A stretch of DNA of 64,000 nt, from positions 5,456,001 through 5,520,000 of the forward strand of contig NC_026505.1 in assembly GCF_000182925.2 (NCBI RefSeq), in the 5' to 3' direction. The stretch comes from Neurospora crassa OR74A (Eukaryota; Ascomycota; Sordariomycetes; Sordariales; Sordariaceae). Position 1 is the first letter of the stretch. Every line of letters begins with the position of its first letter. Of the stretch, positions 10,523 to 22,141 are shown piece after piece. Under the pieces are notes generated by a model. That model was not told where the DNA came from and did no database searches. It saw only the letters and a program-made list of their open reading frames with translations. The position numbers and the translations under genes were made by a program.

Positions 10523-12204
10523 ATTGAAGGAAAGGATGGTATTGGCAGGCAAGAGGTCTATGGATACAGTCTCTACTTCGGATGAGCAGCTCGTTGGTAT
10601 GGTTGTGTAAGGCGTTCATGGCGTTTTTTGGGGTGGGCGAACATCACTCGCAGAATTCATGGATGGCTCGTCTTCTCTCTCACGGATCTTCGGGGAACAA
10701 AAGTAGCGGGGTTTACAAGAGGCACTACCATCCGCGGAAGGATATATTTTCTGAGGCGACCCTCTGTGAGAGGATCAATACCTTGTAGCATCTTGGGAAT
10801 GTAAGATAACCAAGACTCAGACTCGTAATAACTTCGAAGGCGCATCTTTTCATGAGACAGTTTAGACTACATGGTTTATATATCCATTACCATAACGTGC
10901 AATAATGTCGGTGCCTCAACATGTGACATTCATGATCATTAGCAACCACCAATGTAGAAGGAACTTCAACCTGCCCTGACCTCTTCAACCAACCCTTAGA
11001 ACGAGATGTGCTGCTTTCCCCGTGCCTACTCTTCAAAGAAGGAAAATCTTATCATGAAGCCTGTTCCATCTCACCAGGCAATTACTGATACTGATACTAC
11101 TGATATCGGTAGTGTAATTCATTAACCAACCGGGCAGTTGCGCACCGAGGTACGAGGTACATGTACCAAACTTCCCGCTCCTTCCCTCCGAGGAACTCAT
11201 GGGGCTCCTATATGGGTCGCAGGTGTAGTGGTCTTATTATCCGCTGCCCTGTAGCTTATAACTCGGGAGCACATGGGTTCACTCCTTACTTCGAGCAGGT
11301 AACAATCCTTTTCCGTCCTTTCCCTCCGCTCTACCTCTCCACCCCGCCCTCATCTTTATTTTTTCTGGACTGGGTACTGGGTCGACCTGGTAAATGGTTG
11401 ATACCGATTTCCTTTTGTGGCAATACTACTTACTCATCCAGTATCCTTCCCAATATGGCCTTTTATTGCCGCCTTACTAGAGCAGACATGGTACTTCACT
11501 CAGTACTATTTGTGGAAGGCTCTACCAACATGAAAAAGATCGGGCAAAATTCCTCGTACAGATCTTACGGAAGGTTGATTACTCTTGTTCTTTTTTGTCG
11601 ATCCGGATTCGGACTTCACGAACTAAGTTTTGAGGAGAAAACTGTTGTTGGTGAACAGGTAGTACCTCAGTACACTCAGTCACCTTTTCCGAACATGTGA
11701 TAGGAAGGGAGCAATGGTTGATCAAGGCTCGAACCTTTTCCTCCCGGATACATCGATCAAGGAAGCAATGCAGCAATGATAAAGCCAAAGTCCAATTTCG
11801 AGTTCAAATCAAAACCATGAGTACACTATACCTAGCTAGTGGAAGGCAAAAGGTTTCTCAGAATCAAATTTTGAATTTCATGCCCTTTACCGCACTGGTT
11901 TATATAATCCTCTTTTATCTAGTAGAACAGGTAATGTAGGCTCACAATCCGTCTTTTCAACCAACAAATTGAGGTAAAACTGCTCTGCCCGTTGGTATAT
12001 CGAAATGTCAAATCATGTCTGCCTGCCTGCCTGCCTGCCTGCCTCCTTCCTACCTCCTCCTGAACGCCATCCTTCATGAAAAACCAAGAGAGAGAAATCC
12101 CAACCGCCAAATGGTACATACAAATTGAAGAAAGCAAAAAAGAAAATGCAAAAAAGTATGTGTGCAGTGTAACTAGGTAGTGAAGCTTTTATATGAGCGT
12201 ATCC
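10523..12204. other. Intergenic between convergent RAD52 and the small mitochondrial gene
   Basis: It holds two 3' flanks. A GCCT tetranucleotide repeat lies at 12019-12044. A 179-codon open frame at 11161-11700 has no domain, no coding-like composition and no splice context, and I treat it as chance. Confidence 0.5.
12019..12044. repeat. (TGCC)n microsatellite
   Basis: About six tandem TGCC units downstream of the small mitochondrial protein gene. Confidence 0.85.
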
Positions 12205-12626
12205 TTAGATACGACCATCAAGCACCGTCTTGGCAATCAAAGGCCAACCGAGGAGGGTACCAGCGACGAGGGGGTAGCTATTTATTTATTTCCAGTCGGT
12301 CAGTTTCATTTTCATTTTCATTTTCATTTTCATCATCCTCGGAAGAATCACTTGAGAGTAGGAGGTACTTAGAGGTAGAGTTGGAAGAGAAGAACTTACA
12401 CAGCAGCTTGACCAGCGAGCTTCTTAAAGGAAGCACCCCAGTCGGCACCAGCAGCGCCCGTCTCAGTGGGGATGCGCTCGTAAGGGGTGTGCAACTCCAT
12501 GCGGCGAGCCCATTGGCGCATGGTTTGCATGACGGAGAACTGGCGAGTGCCTTGGACGGCAGCGTTGCGAGAAGTGGCCTGAGTGGCAGCGCGGAAGGCG
12601 GAGCGGGCGAGGATGGGAGAGACCAT
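12205..12626 (-). CDS. Small predicted mitochondrial inner-membrane protein, unknown function
   Basis: Two exons on the minus strand, 12626-12400 and 12277-12205, give 99 residues. The donor is GTAAGT at 12399 and the acceptor is ATAG ending at 12278; CTGAC in the intron can serve as branch site. The N-terminus (MVSPILARSAFRAATQATSRNA) is Arg/Ala/Ser-rich without acids, a good mitochondrial presequence, with a possible processing point near TRQFS. The hydrophobic stretch at residues 77-93 (YPLVAGTLLGWPLIAKT) is a likely single membrane span, followed by VLDGRI. Size and layout resemble small accessory subunits of respiratory complexes or ATP synthase, but I could not match it to a named subunit. 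The intron contains a TTTCAT repeat (12304-12333). Confidence 0.7.
12304..12333. repeat. (TTTTCA)n repeat inside an intron
   Basis: About five tandem TTTTCA units, read as TGAAAA on the coding strand, inside the intron of the small mitochondrial gene and upstream of its branch site. Confidence 0.8.
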
Positions 12627-14915
12627 TTTGATTGATTATGACTTGGTGGTTGTTGTTGCGGTGGTGTGTTTGTGTGATGTTACTCGAAAGGTTTGGAGTG
12701 TGAGAGTTGTGTGTTCGTGGTGCGATACCGACGTGGTGATTGGTCGAGGAGAGGAGTGTAAGTAAGTTGAGTGGATGTTGTTTTGGTGGTAGTGGTGAAG
12801 AAGAAGATATGAGATCTAAGATCTAGGATCTATTGCTTATTTGATATCGATGCTGATGCTGATGCTTGATGCTGATGATAGAAGAAACAAAAAGGGTATC
12901 ACAACCGTCGTCGGACACGATCATCTTATAATAACCAAACTTTCCATCATTCCTCTTGCTTACTTTCCGTCTAATTCCTTCAGCAACACCAAAAAGATTT
13001 TCCCGCATCGCGATCTTTCCCGAACTTCCCAACTTCCCAACTTCCGGCAAAAAGACCCAAAGAGACGGGTCCAGTAACAGTTCCCAGCTAGACGGCACCA
13101 AAGGGAATTGGGCCTTGCCTTGCGTGCAAGTCATCATCTCACCACCAAAAAAACCGCCTCATGATGGGCAGATCCGCCATCCAGAATCTCACCACCATCC
13201 TCCGGCTTCTGTTCGTCCCACACGTCTAACCCTCTTTACCCTTCATTCGCAATCAGTCCAGATGGGAGAAGCGAACGACCCAAATCATACCACCAGACAT
13301 TCTAAAACACCAGATGCCAAGCATCCCGTCCCCCCTGTTCTCCTCTCCTCAGCTACACTACATACTCAGCTACTCAGCCCTATGGGTAATTGGGATAAGC
13401 CAATCAGATGAGGTGTAATTGCCCCCCTCTCCCCGGATTCTTCCCATGTGACTGGCAGACTGCTGAAGGAAAGGATCCATCCAGGCTTTCAGGCCTTTTT
13501 GCAGCGAGAAAATAGATGGGGGAGTGTGAAGGAGTGTGAACGATACAGCAAGGGAAATGGCACGATTTGGGGCTGAGTCTCGGCTGGTCGTGGTGTGATC
13601 GGGGGAGTCCGACTTGCCTTCGTCGAGCTGTGATTGGGTGATTTATCAAAAAGAGAGTGGGGCGCAGCTGAAAGATGGCGTTGTCTGGATGTTTTGGATG
13701 GGAACAATGCCAAGCGAGTGGGCAGCAGGGGTAGTGATTGGTGCGGTTGGGTTATGAAGGAATGGTTCTGGAATGGAAGTGCCTGGCTTGCCTGGATTCA
13801 GTTGTGTGTTGCTGATCCGACGCGACGCTGTTTTCTGTTCCTGGGTTTGGGTTTGGGTTGAACTTGGGGAAAAGGCGGAACTGTTTTTTCAGCTGACCAG
13901 CGCTGACAGGCGGGAATTCTCCATACTGACAGGAATAACTTGTCTCCCGGCGTCTGGATGTTTGTTTGTTTTTCCCGGATGGCGCCGGGCGGGCGGTCCC
14001 TACCTAGTACCTAGTACCTAACCATGGGAATGGGAAATGACGAAAACCTAACCCAGATTGTCTCCAGGGGACGGTTGCGAGTTTTCCCGAAATAAGTACG
14101 ACGGATTGCAAAATTGGCGGATACATACACTTTCCGCGCTTGATGCCGTTTGGCATCTGACAGCGGGCACAAGCTGCCATCTTCCGGCCCGGGCCTGGCT
14201 GGGATCCGAGTCGCGATGCCATGTACGTACCAAGAAACTTTGATCCGAGTTCAAATTCCAGCACTTGAACTTGCACAACTTGTGAGACTTAGACCGCCGG
14301 AAAACTACGGAATGAAGCCATCGTGAAATTTCTCGGTTCTTCCCGGATCGAGCGGAGCCCCGCAACGCGGCAATGGACAGACCACATCCGGTCCCCGAAG
14401 CGGAGCCCGTCCAATACCCGCCGAGCCGCCATGTCGTCGGGGGGGCTCCACACGTCAGCCGATCGCGAACCCGTTAAGTGCGGGACACGGATGCACCCGG
14501 AAGACAAACGCAGATGGAGCCGCGTAAGGATACGGCGTGGCTTTTGCGCCTTGAAACTTGAACGAGTCTGGAGGCGGGAGTTAGTTATCCCTTCTTTTGA
14601 AATGGTGGGCGGCCCCGGGGGGGCTTGCCAGAAACAGAGAAACATAATATCGGTAGAATTCTCGTACGATCATCAGCATCTCGTGACCATTTAATACCAA
14701 GAGACCTCGCGGGAAGCTTCGGGATGAGGGATGAGGGGTATCACAAGATTTTCTTCTGTTTTTTTGTTCGTTTTCTCCAGTGTCTAAGCCGGCTCACTGC
14801 CCAATCCCGCTTTTGCCAGCCTCTCCTCCACCTCTTTACCACCTGGTTACCCTATCACGGGTTTCACAGGCAACCCCATCCCATCCCATCTCATCTCATC
14901 CAATTCTATGGGCAT
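12627..14915. other. Intergenic
   Basis: Promoter side of the small mitochondrial gene and 3' side of homoserine kinase. It contains short GATGCT repeats near 12845-12875, a CCTAGTA run at about 14003-14023, and a CCAAT-type box near 13398. No gene was supported. Confidence 0.5.
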
Positions 14916-16117
14916 CTAAGCCCTAGTAACCGTAGTCCCATCCGCAGGCTCCAACAGCTCCCAACGGCAGACAATGTTGTTGGACTTGAACTCCTCAATG
15001 ATCTTCTGGGCAATCGTCTCAAAGTTTTCCGTCGCCAGCGCCAAGATGGTCGGGCCGGCACCGGACAGGCACACGCCCAAAAGACCGGGCTGCGTGGCGG
15101 GCGTCATGGACTCGACAATCTTGGTCAGACCGGGAATGAGGACCTGGCGGTACGGCTGGTGCAGCTTGTCCTGCATAGCCAGGTTGATGAGCTCCGGGTC
15201 AGGAGGGGATTGGCCGAGGGCGACGGGGAGGAGGGCTATCCTTTGGAGGTTGAAGGTCTAGTTGAAAAAAAAAAGTCAGTGGCTTGATTGGTTGATAGTG
15301 AGATAAAAGAAGAAGGAAAGACGTACAACATCCGCACGGGGATACTCGGCGGGAAGAACCTCGCGGGCCTTGGCGGTGGGGACCTCGAACTCGGGAATGA
15401 TGGCCACGGCCTTGATTTCGGGAGCCCAGGGGAACTTGATGTGGTGGCCGATGCCGTGGGGAGGCGAAGGGGGCTTGACGCCCGTGTCAACACCGCCGGC
15501 GGGGGCGGGGAGGACCTCACTGAGGGGAATCTCAGTGCGGGCAGTCTCCTCGGGGGTGAGGGGCTTGAGGTAGGTGCCAACAAAGCCACCGAAGAGGGCG
15601 GCGCCGACGTTGTCGGGGTGGCGCTCTGCAATTTTTGTCAGTGTTTGTTGCTCAAGGTGAGTGAGAGTATAAGTGACTCACCAATCATGAGGCAGTAGTC
15701 AAAGAGACGCTCGGGAGTGAGGTCGTGCAGACCGCCGACCTCCTTGCCGAGCTGGACACCGGCAACGACAGCGGCGCCGGAAGAACCCAGACCTCTTCCG
15801 AGGGGGATGGGGTTCTTGATGTGCACATGAGTCTCGACGGGGAAGCTGCGCTGGTCGTTGCAGCGGAGGACGTAAAGCGCAACACGGGTGATAAGGTTGA
15901 CCTCGGGATCCAGGCTGATATCCTCCTCGCCCTGGCCCTCGTAGGTGATGCGGCAGTTCAGCGGCTTGTCCGAAGTCGTCTTGGAGCGGTCGATGGTGAC
16001 ATGGAGCTCCAGGTACATGGACAAGGCCAGGCCGATGACGTCGAAGCCGGGGCCAATGTTGGCGCTCGAGCAAGGCGTCTTGATGACGAACTTTTCGATC
16101 TGCTGGGAAGACGCCAT
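14916..16117 (-). CDS. THR1: Homoserine kinase (threonine biosynthesis)
   Basis: Three minus-strand exons, 16117-15682, 15625-15327 and 15257-14916, give 358 residues, close to yeast Thr1. Donors are GTGAGT and GTACGT; acceptors are GCAG and CTAG. It is a GHMP kinase: N-terminal PCSSANIGPGFDVIGLAL, the ATP-binding Gly/Ser loop PLGRGLGSSGAAVVAG at about residues 105-120, the ERHPDNV block made by joining exons 1 and 2, and the C-terminal GVCLSGAGPTILAL motif. It phosphorylates L-homoserine to O-phosphohomoserine, the step before threonine synthase, in the cytosol. A TGACTC element lies about 250 bp upstream of the start and could be a cross-pathway-control (CPC1/Gcn4) site. Confidence 0.95.
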
Positions 16118-17386
16118 TGTGTCTGGAGTGAAAGTGGTTTACTACTAGGGGTTGAACCCAGTGGTGATAGTTTCACAGAAAGAAACCAACGGGAGATGGA
16201 TGAACAGAAGTAAACAATCGGCTTGCCTATGCCAAGAAACACAAATGCTCTCTTTTGTGAGAATGCGTCACCTTCACTGAAATTTTGTTGAATTTCAATT
16301 GATTTCCCTTTCTGGAGGTCGGAGGGTGCCCCGATTACGGAGCGGAGCCCGACGGGCAGTGGACAATGACTCTACAGTGGGTGTCCACTTGGCGTTATGG
16401 AGCGCTGGGTGCTCCACCTTTTAGGGTTCGATCCACTAGTTTAAACCCCTGACTTGTTTGCTTCTTTTCGTTTCAAGTCAACACAGTCATCAAGGTTCTT
16501 CTTCGCTCGAGTCAACATCAATGTTACCATAGTAACGGGGACTCGTACATACATCATTCAACAAGCATTTCGATTGACTACACTAGGTGGGACTATGTGT
16601 TTTGACAGCCACTTGTCCTTCGATGAACTTGCTTTGCCTGCGCCAAGATAGAGTGTTCCTGGCGGTATTGAAAGACCTTTAAGGAAAACACAACGCTTGT
16701 AATAATATATTTCATATTACGAGTTCATCAATACCAGTGCGATAAGGATTGCTTGCCGTTCTAGCAGTTCACGTTCTAGTCCCAACAGTAAGCTTCGGCG
16801 TACAACTTGAAAGGTCCCTCAATGTCCTTTGATCTGACCATTCCTCGAGGTAAATAACATAACCATTTTTCTTACATTACGGTGTTCCTTGAGGCCAACA
16901 GTTTCATAGCTTTACAACCAGGCAGAAGACTCCATACTTCGCCCGAATAGAAAGAATCAAGCATGATCTATCAAGGTTGCTTGACACTTACAAGGCTGAA
17001 GAACCCTTTTCGGCCGTTGCTGTAGCTACGGTGCCAAGAAGGCCATGTAAACATCAGCAACCGAGCTTTCCGGATGATTGTTTGCACATGGATTTGTTTC
17101 TGGTCTTTTAGTCTTTATTTCCTGCTTCCTTCTAAATTTCACAGATCGTGCTGCTACCCAGTACTGGTGGTACGGGTACAGGCCCTCCACAATCTTCTTT
17201 AAGGGGAATTTCTTTCATCCCTTTTCAAACACTCGTATCCTGCATCAGCAAGAGTATCGAAAGAGAAATTTTGAACGCGTCTATGTAGCCACCTAGCAGT
17301 AAATTATTCTGAATAACCAACACCTTTTCTATGGAGTAATGGCTCACACTCCTGTTTCTCGGTGATCCACGAAGCTGTGCCCTCTG
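16118..17386. other. Intergenic, homoserine kinase promoter side
   Basis: It contains the homoserine kinase 5' flank and the 3' flank of the next minus-strand gene. Apart from a TGACTC element at 16367 nothing specific was recognised. Confidence 0.5.
16367..16372. promoter_or_regulatory. Possible CPC1/Gcn4-type TGACTC element
   Basis: TGACTC about 250 bp upstream of the homoserine kinase start. CPC1 binds TGACTC(A) in amino-acid biosynthetic promoters. The last base here is T instead of A, and a hexamer is expected often by chance, so this is weak. Confidence 0.25.
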
Positions 17387-19810
17387 TCAACGTGGCGGTC
17401 CTGCCGAAACATTCGACAACGTCCTCCTCAGCCCGGCACCAGTAGCTCTCCTTTTAGGGTTTGGAGTAGTAACAGCCTTATCAGCTGTTTCAGCTGTTTC
17501 AGACTCGCCACCGTGGGTAGCGCTTCCCGTAGACACGCTTGAAAACGTCCTCTTCAACCGACCGCCGGTTCTCCTCCCCCTCGTAGTTGTGGCTGTTGCT
17601 GTCGCTGTTGTTATAGTCGTAGTGGCAGTACTAGTAGTTTCCTTTCCCTTTCCACTCCCAGTTACACGCTTCATATCCCGTAGTTTCTTGAGCATATCCA
17701 CCCAAGCTGGATTATCCAACACTTTGTCTGGTAACGTCTCCTCAAGAGTCTCCGGTGGTCCTTCAGCCACTCGCTGTCTGTGCATACTTTGAGCAGCTCT
17801 GCCAAAGTTGGCTTTGCGTTTCCCGCGGGCTTGAATCTCCTTCTGCTTGGCTTCAAACCATTCTTGCGAGTGTCGTTGTGGCCAGTGTATCCGGGGATCG
17901 ATGTGAGCGTAAAGTGGCTCGTCTGGGACCGGTGTTGGTGATTTCTTTGGCGGCGGACTGGCCTGTTTGCGTGGGCTGAGCTGAGGTGTCGATTTGGCTA
18001 TGGGCTGGGGTATCAGTTTAGGTTTGGGCTGAGCTTGCGAGACCGACTCAAGGATGGGTTCCGGCTCTATGTCTGGAGGAACCGGCTCTCGGGCTGGCAC
18101 CTCTTGTGGCGACTTTTGACTCTGCTGTAAATCTGTCCTCTTCGCCTGTGGCTCCTGCTGTGGCGGCTCTGGAACTGGTGCCGGTTCCGGTGGAGGGCCT
18201 GATTCTACTTGCGGCTCCGGCTCAAGCTGTTCTTCGGAATCAGACTCAGAATCTGATATTATGATGGGCTCATGTAAATTGGTCACTATGGGCCGCGGCC
18301 TGGGCTGAGGTTGTCGGGGTTTCTGTGGAGGCAGTGGTCTGTGTTGCCCAACTGTTTGATTTGGATTACTTTGAACCGTCGATCCCTGTGGTAGAACTTG
18401 ACTGCGAAGATCTGGGAGGGGCTCTGTGGTATTTGATTGAGTTACTTCGGCCCCATTCGCGCTAAGATGAGCGGACATAGACCCTCGTATCAGCCCTGCT
18501 GGAGGGTTATAGCCCGCGAGGTCAAATGCACTTCTGGCATAATGTACCATAAGTCTATCAGCCATAGACATGTAATTACTGCTCTGACCGGTTGGCATTA
18601 TAACTTGTACGTTTGAAATGCCTCCAGATGAGATCTGCTGATGAGTGGCAGGAGGAAGATTGTTCTGCGGCCCTGGATCCTGAGCGGGGATCGGACCTTT
18701 CATAGGTTGTAGGGGAGCATGCACAGCCGAGCCACTGCAGGCCGCATCTTGCATCTCTTCCGAAAATCTCAGCTGTCGTGCAAGTTCTGCTATCCGGCTC
18801 GGTGGGAGCCGTGGGTTTGACGATTGTGTAGAACCATTTTGGCGCTCAGCCGGTGGTTGCTTTTCAGCCGCCAGACAAGGGGCGTCGATTGCCATGTTGG
18901 CGGGATTCGTAGACCCTTGGACTTTGGTCTCTGATTGAGGCTTGTCGCCAGTCTCAGAACCGTTAATATGACTACTGTCAACACCGGTGGAAGAAGGCGA
19001 TAAACTCGAGCTCTTGTTAGGTGGCCCACCGTTCGAATCTGACAAGGAACTGATGTGTGTGGTCAAACGTGGGAAGATAGAATCTGCTGAGGTAGAAGAG
19101 AGGGTCTTAGGCTTGAGTGAAGAGGACCCAGTTGAGGCCAAGGTTGACTTTTTCGCTAAGGAGGTAGAATCTTTATGCGTGCTGGGTCCAGGTTTAGGAG
19201 TCCGTCGGTTCAGGTATGGGTCTTTGCCGGCAGTTTTGCGTCTAACAATGTTTCCCGGCAGAAGTTTGGACCTCGTGGTAGGAAAGGGCGAGGAACGGTT
19301 CTTCACCGGACCTGTCTCCAAGGAATTGGGTTTGCAGCCCTGCGCGCTTTGTCTAGCAACATCGGCAACTTCAGCCTCGCTGTTTGTCTGGGCTGGTTTT
19401 CCGGCGCCACCTTGACCATCAACCGAATGTAAAGTGATGGATGACTGAGACAATGAGGATGGATGTCCTGATGATTTCAATGAAGTAGCAGCTGCGTCGG
19501 GTTTCTGGGAGGCAGAAGTGATCAGGTCATCGGGTAGTGGCACTGGAAAAGACTTGAGATGCTGGGCACAGAAGATATTGACCGAAGGTGCCTCGCATTG
19601 CGGAATAGAGCAGGGGATGAGACGGGCAGGCTGAGTGTTGTCGGTTGAGGAAGAGGAGACAGAGTAGCCCATCGCTGAGGAGGGCCTTCTGGGGAGACCG
19701 ACGGTGGAGGTGGTGGAGAGACGGAGTGAGGTGGTTGACGAGGCTGAACGTAGAGAGAATGACGACCTGGCATGGTAATGATGGCGTCGAGCTGCCTCTT
19801 GGCTATCCAC
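17387..19810 (-). CDS. Unrecognised 807-residue low-complexity, probably nuclear protein
   Basis: One uninterrupted exon of 807 residues from the ATG at 19810. I do not recognise a family. The first 60 residues are Ser/Thr/Arg-rich. A small cysteine/histidine cluster follows (C67-x4-C72-x8-C81-x2-H84), which could bind a metal. Residues 100-480 are Ser/Thr/Pro-rich. PIIISDSESDSEE at 515-527 is a textbook SUMO-interacting motif: a hydrophobic core followed by Ser/Asp/Glu. Pro/Glu/Gln-rich repeats cover 530-625. The only well-ordered part seems to be 635-715 (HIDPRIHWPQRHSQEWFEAKQKEIQ in part, then NPAWVDMLKKLRDMKR). Basic clusters (GKRK, RGRR, NPKRR) suggest nuclear import. The length without stops and the codon pattern argue for a real gene. 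Confidence 0.7.
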   Translation of the reverse strand: MDSQEAARRHHYHARSSFSLRSASSTTSLRLSTTSTVGLPRRPSSAMGYSVSSSSTDNTQPARLIPCSIPQCEAPSVNIFCAQHLKSFPVPLPDDLITSASQKPDAAATSLKSSGHPSSLSQSSITLHSVDGQGGAGKPAQTNSEAEVADVARQSAQGCKPNSLETGPVKNRSSPFPTTRSKLLPGNIVRRKTAGKDPYLNRRTPKPGPSTHKDSTSLAKKSTLASTGSSSLKPKTLSSTSADSIFPRLTTHISSLSDSNGGPPNKSSSLSPSSTGVDSSHINGSETGDKPQSETKVQGSTNPANMAIDAPCLAAEKQPPAERQNGSTQSSNPRLPPSRIAELARQLRFSEEMQDAACSGSAVHAPLQPMKGPIPAQDPGPQNNLPPATHQQISSGGISNVQVIMPTGQSSNYMSMADRLMVHYARSAFDLAGYNPPAGLIRGSMSAHLSANGAEVTQSNTTEPLPDLRSQVLPQGSTVQSNPNQTVGQHRPLPPQKPRQPQPRPRPIVTNLHEPIIISDSESDSEEQLEPEPQVESGPPPEPAPVPEPPQQEPQAKRTDLQQSQKSPQEVPAREPVPPDIEPEPILESVSQAQPKPKLIPQPIAKSTPQLSPRKQASPPPKKSPTPVPDEPLYAHIDPRIHWPQRHSQEWFEAKQKEIQARGKRKANFGRAAQSMHRQRVAEGPPETLEETLPDKVLDNPAWVDMLKKLRDMKRVTGSGKGKETTSTATTTITTATATATTTRGRRTGGRLKRTFSSVSTGSATHGGESETAETADKAVTTPNPKRRATGAGLRRTLSNVSAGPPR

Positions 19811-20819
19811 TACACAGCGATGACATGTCCAGTCACTGTATCATGGTAGTGGATGGTCAGTATACCAAAGAATGAAGACAATCGAAGAAAATAGCGCGGT
19901 GGACAGTTAGTCTGTTCCTTGGACATTGACGGGTCGACTGTCGACATTTGTAACTGAGTGCATGCTGAGGTTGTCTTGGAAGCTAAACTGCGAACTTGTT
20001 GAAGGTGAGAGACGACTTGGAATGGCTATGGTGATTGTTGTCTGTTGTGCAAACCCGCCGCCACAGGCAGAGAGGAAAGAGCAAAACAGAAGCTGAAGTG
20101 TGGAAGAGGCAGATGGAGGCTTTGATTGGCTACGAGTGGGCCCGCCCCAACTTTACCATTTTCTCCTTTCTGTCAAGAAGTACAGACCAGTATCTGATGT
20201 GTTGGTAGTCACCTCTGTTCTGAAATTTTGGTGGCTAGTTCCATGTTGACTGCAGTGACGACGAAGAGGTGTTTGCGAGTTCAGAGAAGGAGGGAGTTTG
20301 AAGTTGTGCGTGAGTGAGGGACGACGGGCATGATATGAAGTACAGAAAAGAGATTGAGAGTAGGAGAGAAAATAAAAACCTACGTTGACCGGGTGGGGTG
20401 TGGAATATGGCATGCGGAATGATAACTTCTATCACAACTGATGCATCGGAATAATGGTCTTGTAATACTGGCTTCCTTTTTGCAGTATCTGCAACGAGAC
20501 GGCATCGATCAGGTCGTGCCTAGGAAAGTCCGAGGCGCCAGCTGTGGTCGCCCTGGGCTGTATCAATGTATGAGTAGTTATAACGTATGGTCTATACTAG
20601 ACGCCTGCAAGGAGATATTCAGAGTAAGCAGGATGTATAAGCCGTCCTATGACAGTCCAAAGACTTTGGTTAGCAGGCCAATCCCAGCGTGTGAAGCACG
20701 AAAACAAAAGTCTCGGTGGGCCAAGAACACCATATAAGGGGTGGTTTTGGTATAGTCCTTGTGATAGGACAACCAAGGCAACTTGCGTCTCAGGTCTTTT
20801 CAGTTTTTCCAAAGAGTCC
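19811..20819. other. Intergenic
   Basis: Upstream of the 807-residue protein gene. A GATTGG (inverted CCAAT) sequence lies at about 20122. Nothing else could be supported. Confidence 0.45.
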
Positions 20820-21429
20820 TCATCCAGACCAAGCCACAACGGTTTCATGATTCTGAGGCATCGAGGATGAGAAGACCACGATCGAGATCGAGTACTCTTC
20901 CCTCATGTCTTTCCTGTCCCCCACTGCCTTTGGCCCGGCTTCATAGAGCACTTGAAAGCCAAGCTCCTGGAAAGTGGAAGTAGCCTCTGTCAACAGAGAC
21001 TCAGAGAGCTCCGGACAGGCAGCTATCAGATGTATCCAACCGCCAAGCATGTCGTGCTGCCGATAGTCTCAGGACAGCACGAGGAGTGGGCAAAAGAATT
21101 GGCAGCGGACGCGCACTCACAAAGAGCGAGTGAGGCGCGAGAATCCCCACCGTACCAGCAGAACCATGACCCCAGAAGAGCTATCGGCCGTCGGACCTTT
21201 TACCAAATGCTCATCATAAACGCTGCCATGTGGAGTGAGAGGGTGAATTGGAGTTAGGCAAGCTTACCTGATGTGAGATACACGGGAATGCTCTCGCTAT
21301 ACCAGTGAAGCAGTCAATGGCAGAGTACACAATAACACCAGAGCTTCCTTGGGGACTCAGCCCAGTCTCAACCTTGCGTCTCTCCCGCTTGAGTAACCAA
21401 ACCCCGCCTGCCGGGTCCCGGGGTGCCAT
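20820..21429 (-). CDS. Possible small two-exon gene, unknown product
   Basis: Minus-strand exons 21429-21268 and 21056-20820 join in frame to 132 residues. The donor is CAG|GTAAGC and the acceptor GGCAG; the 211-nt intron has no strong branch site. The first exon (GVIVYSAIDCFTGIARAFPCISHQ in part) and the second (HDMLGGWIHLIAACPELSES, then LGFQVLYEAGPKAV) read like a mixed alpha/beta folded protein, not low-complexity chance sequence, and an open frame on each side of canonical splice signals supports it. I know no family for it. Further upstream exons are possible. The product could also be a remnant. Confidence 0.4.
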
Positions 21430-22141
21430 CCAGCGCTTCTGGAGAAGCTTGCTTGCCTAGGCCATGTGAGGAAGCAGCATCGATGTTGTTGACCATCGGC
21501 CAGAGACCCGGCGATCGCAGAGGCAAGGCTGAAGACGTGTGGTGTGTCAAGGAAGCTTGCTGGTCATGAATGGGCACTTGATGTAATGATAAAAACAATT
21601 TAAAAAGAAGCGTAGGACGTTGTCAGTGAGTGGAGGAAAGATGACGACGGCGGGGATGGAAAGACAATGTGGGTGTGGAGTGCCGCCCAAAAGTTACAGT
21701 AAATTCTAGTGGAGCCCAACAACTTCCCATAAAATTCCCCGGCGTCTCCTTCCCGAACCGCCAACCAACGTCACGGCAACGGGCAACACCCGCCGCTAAA
21801 GAGTGAATCGTGCACGGACCTTTACACAACCACCGAGATGTCGTGGAGGCTGAGTGCTAGGGGCCACCCTGGCCTACAAGCTCCCTGTAGCTCGCTAGCG
21901 TTGTGTTTGAGGTGATCAATCCACTTCCAGAGCGGCGCTGCCTGCAGGGGAATTCGACAAGTTGGAATTCGCGATAAACTTGTCCTTGGACAACCTACTT
22001 AGGTACCCAAGTGCTTTGCGACAACTTGCATGCTGCCACCACCCCTTTTCCCGACCCGACTCTCCAGACGCCCAGATATCTTTGTATACGGATTCAGTGC
22101 CGAGTAAAGCAGTTAGACGCCCCCAAGACAAGTCCCCGATC
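21430..22141. other. Intergenic, divergent promoter region
   Basis: It lies between the possible small minus-strand gene and the SCYL1-type gene on the plus strand. No specific site was recognised. Confidence 0.4.

Noticed and set aside
11161-11700. 179-codon plus-strand open frame
   Set aside because: The peptide has no family resemblance and no coding composition.
16386-16440. A-box and B-box-like sequences
   Set aside because: The flanks of GTTCGAT do not form a T stem and no cloverleaf could be drawn.
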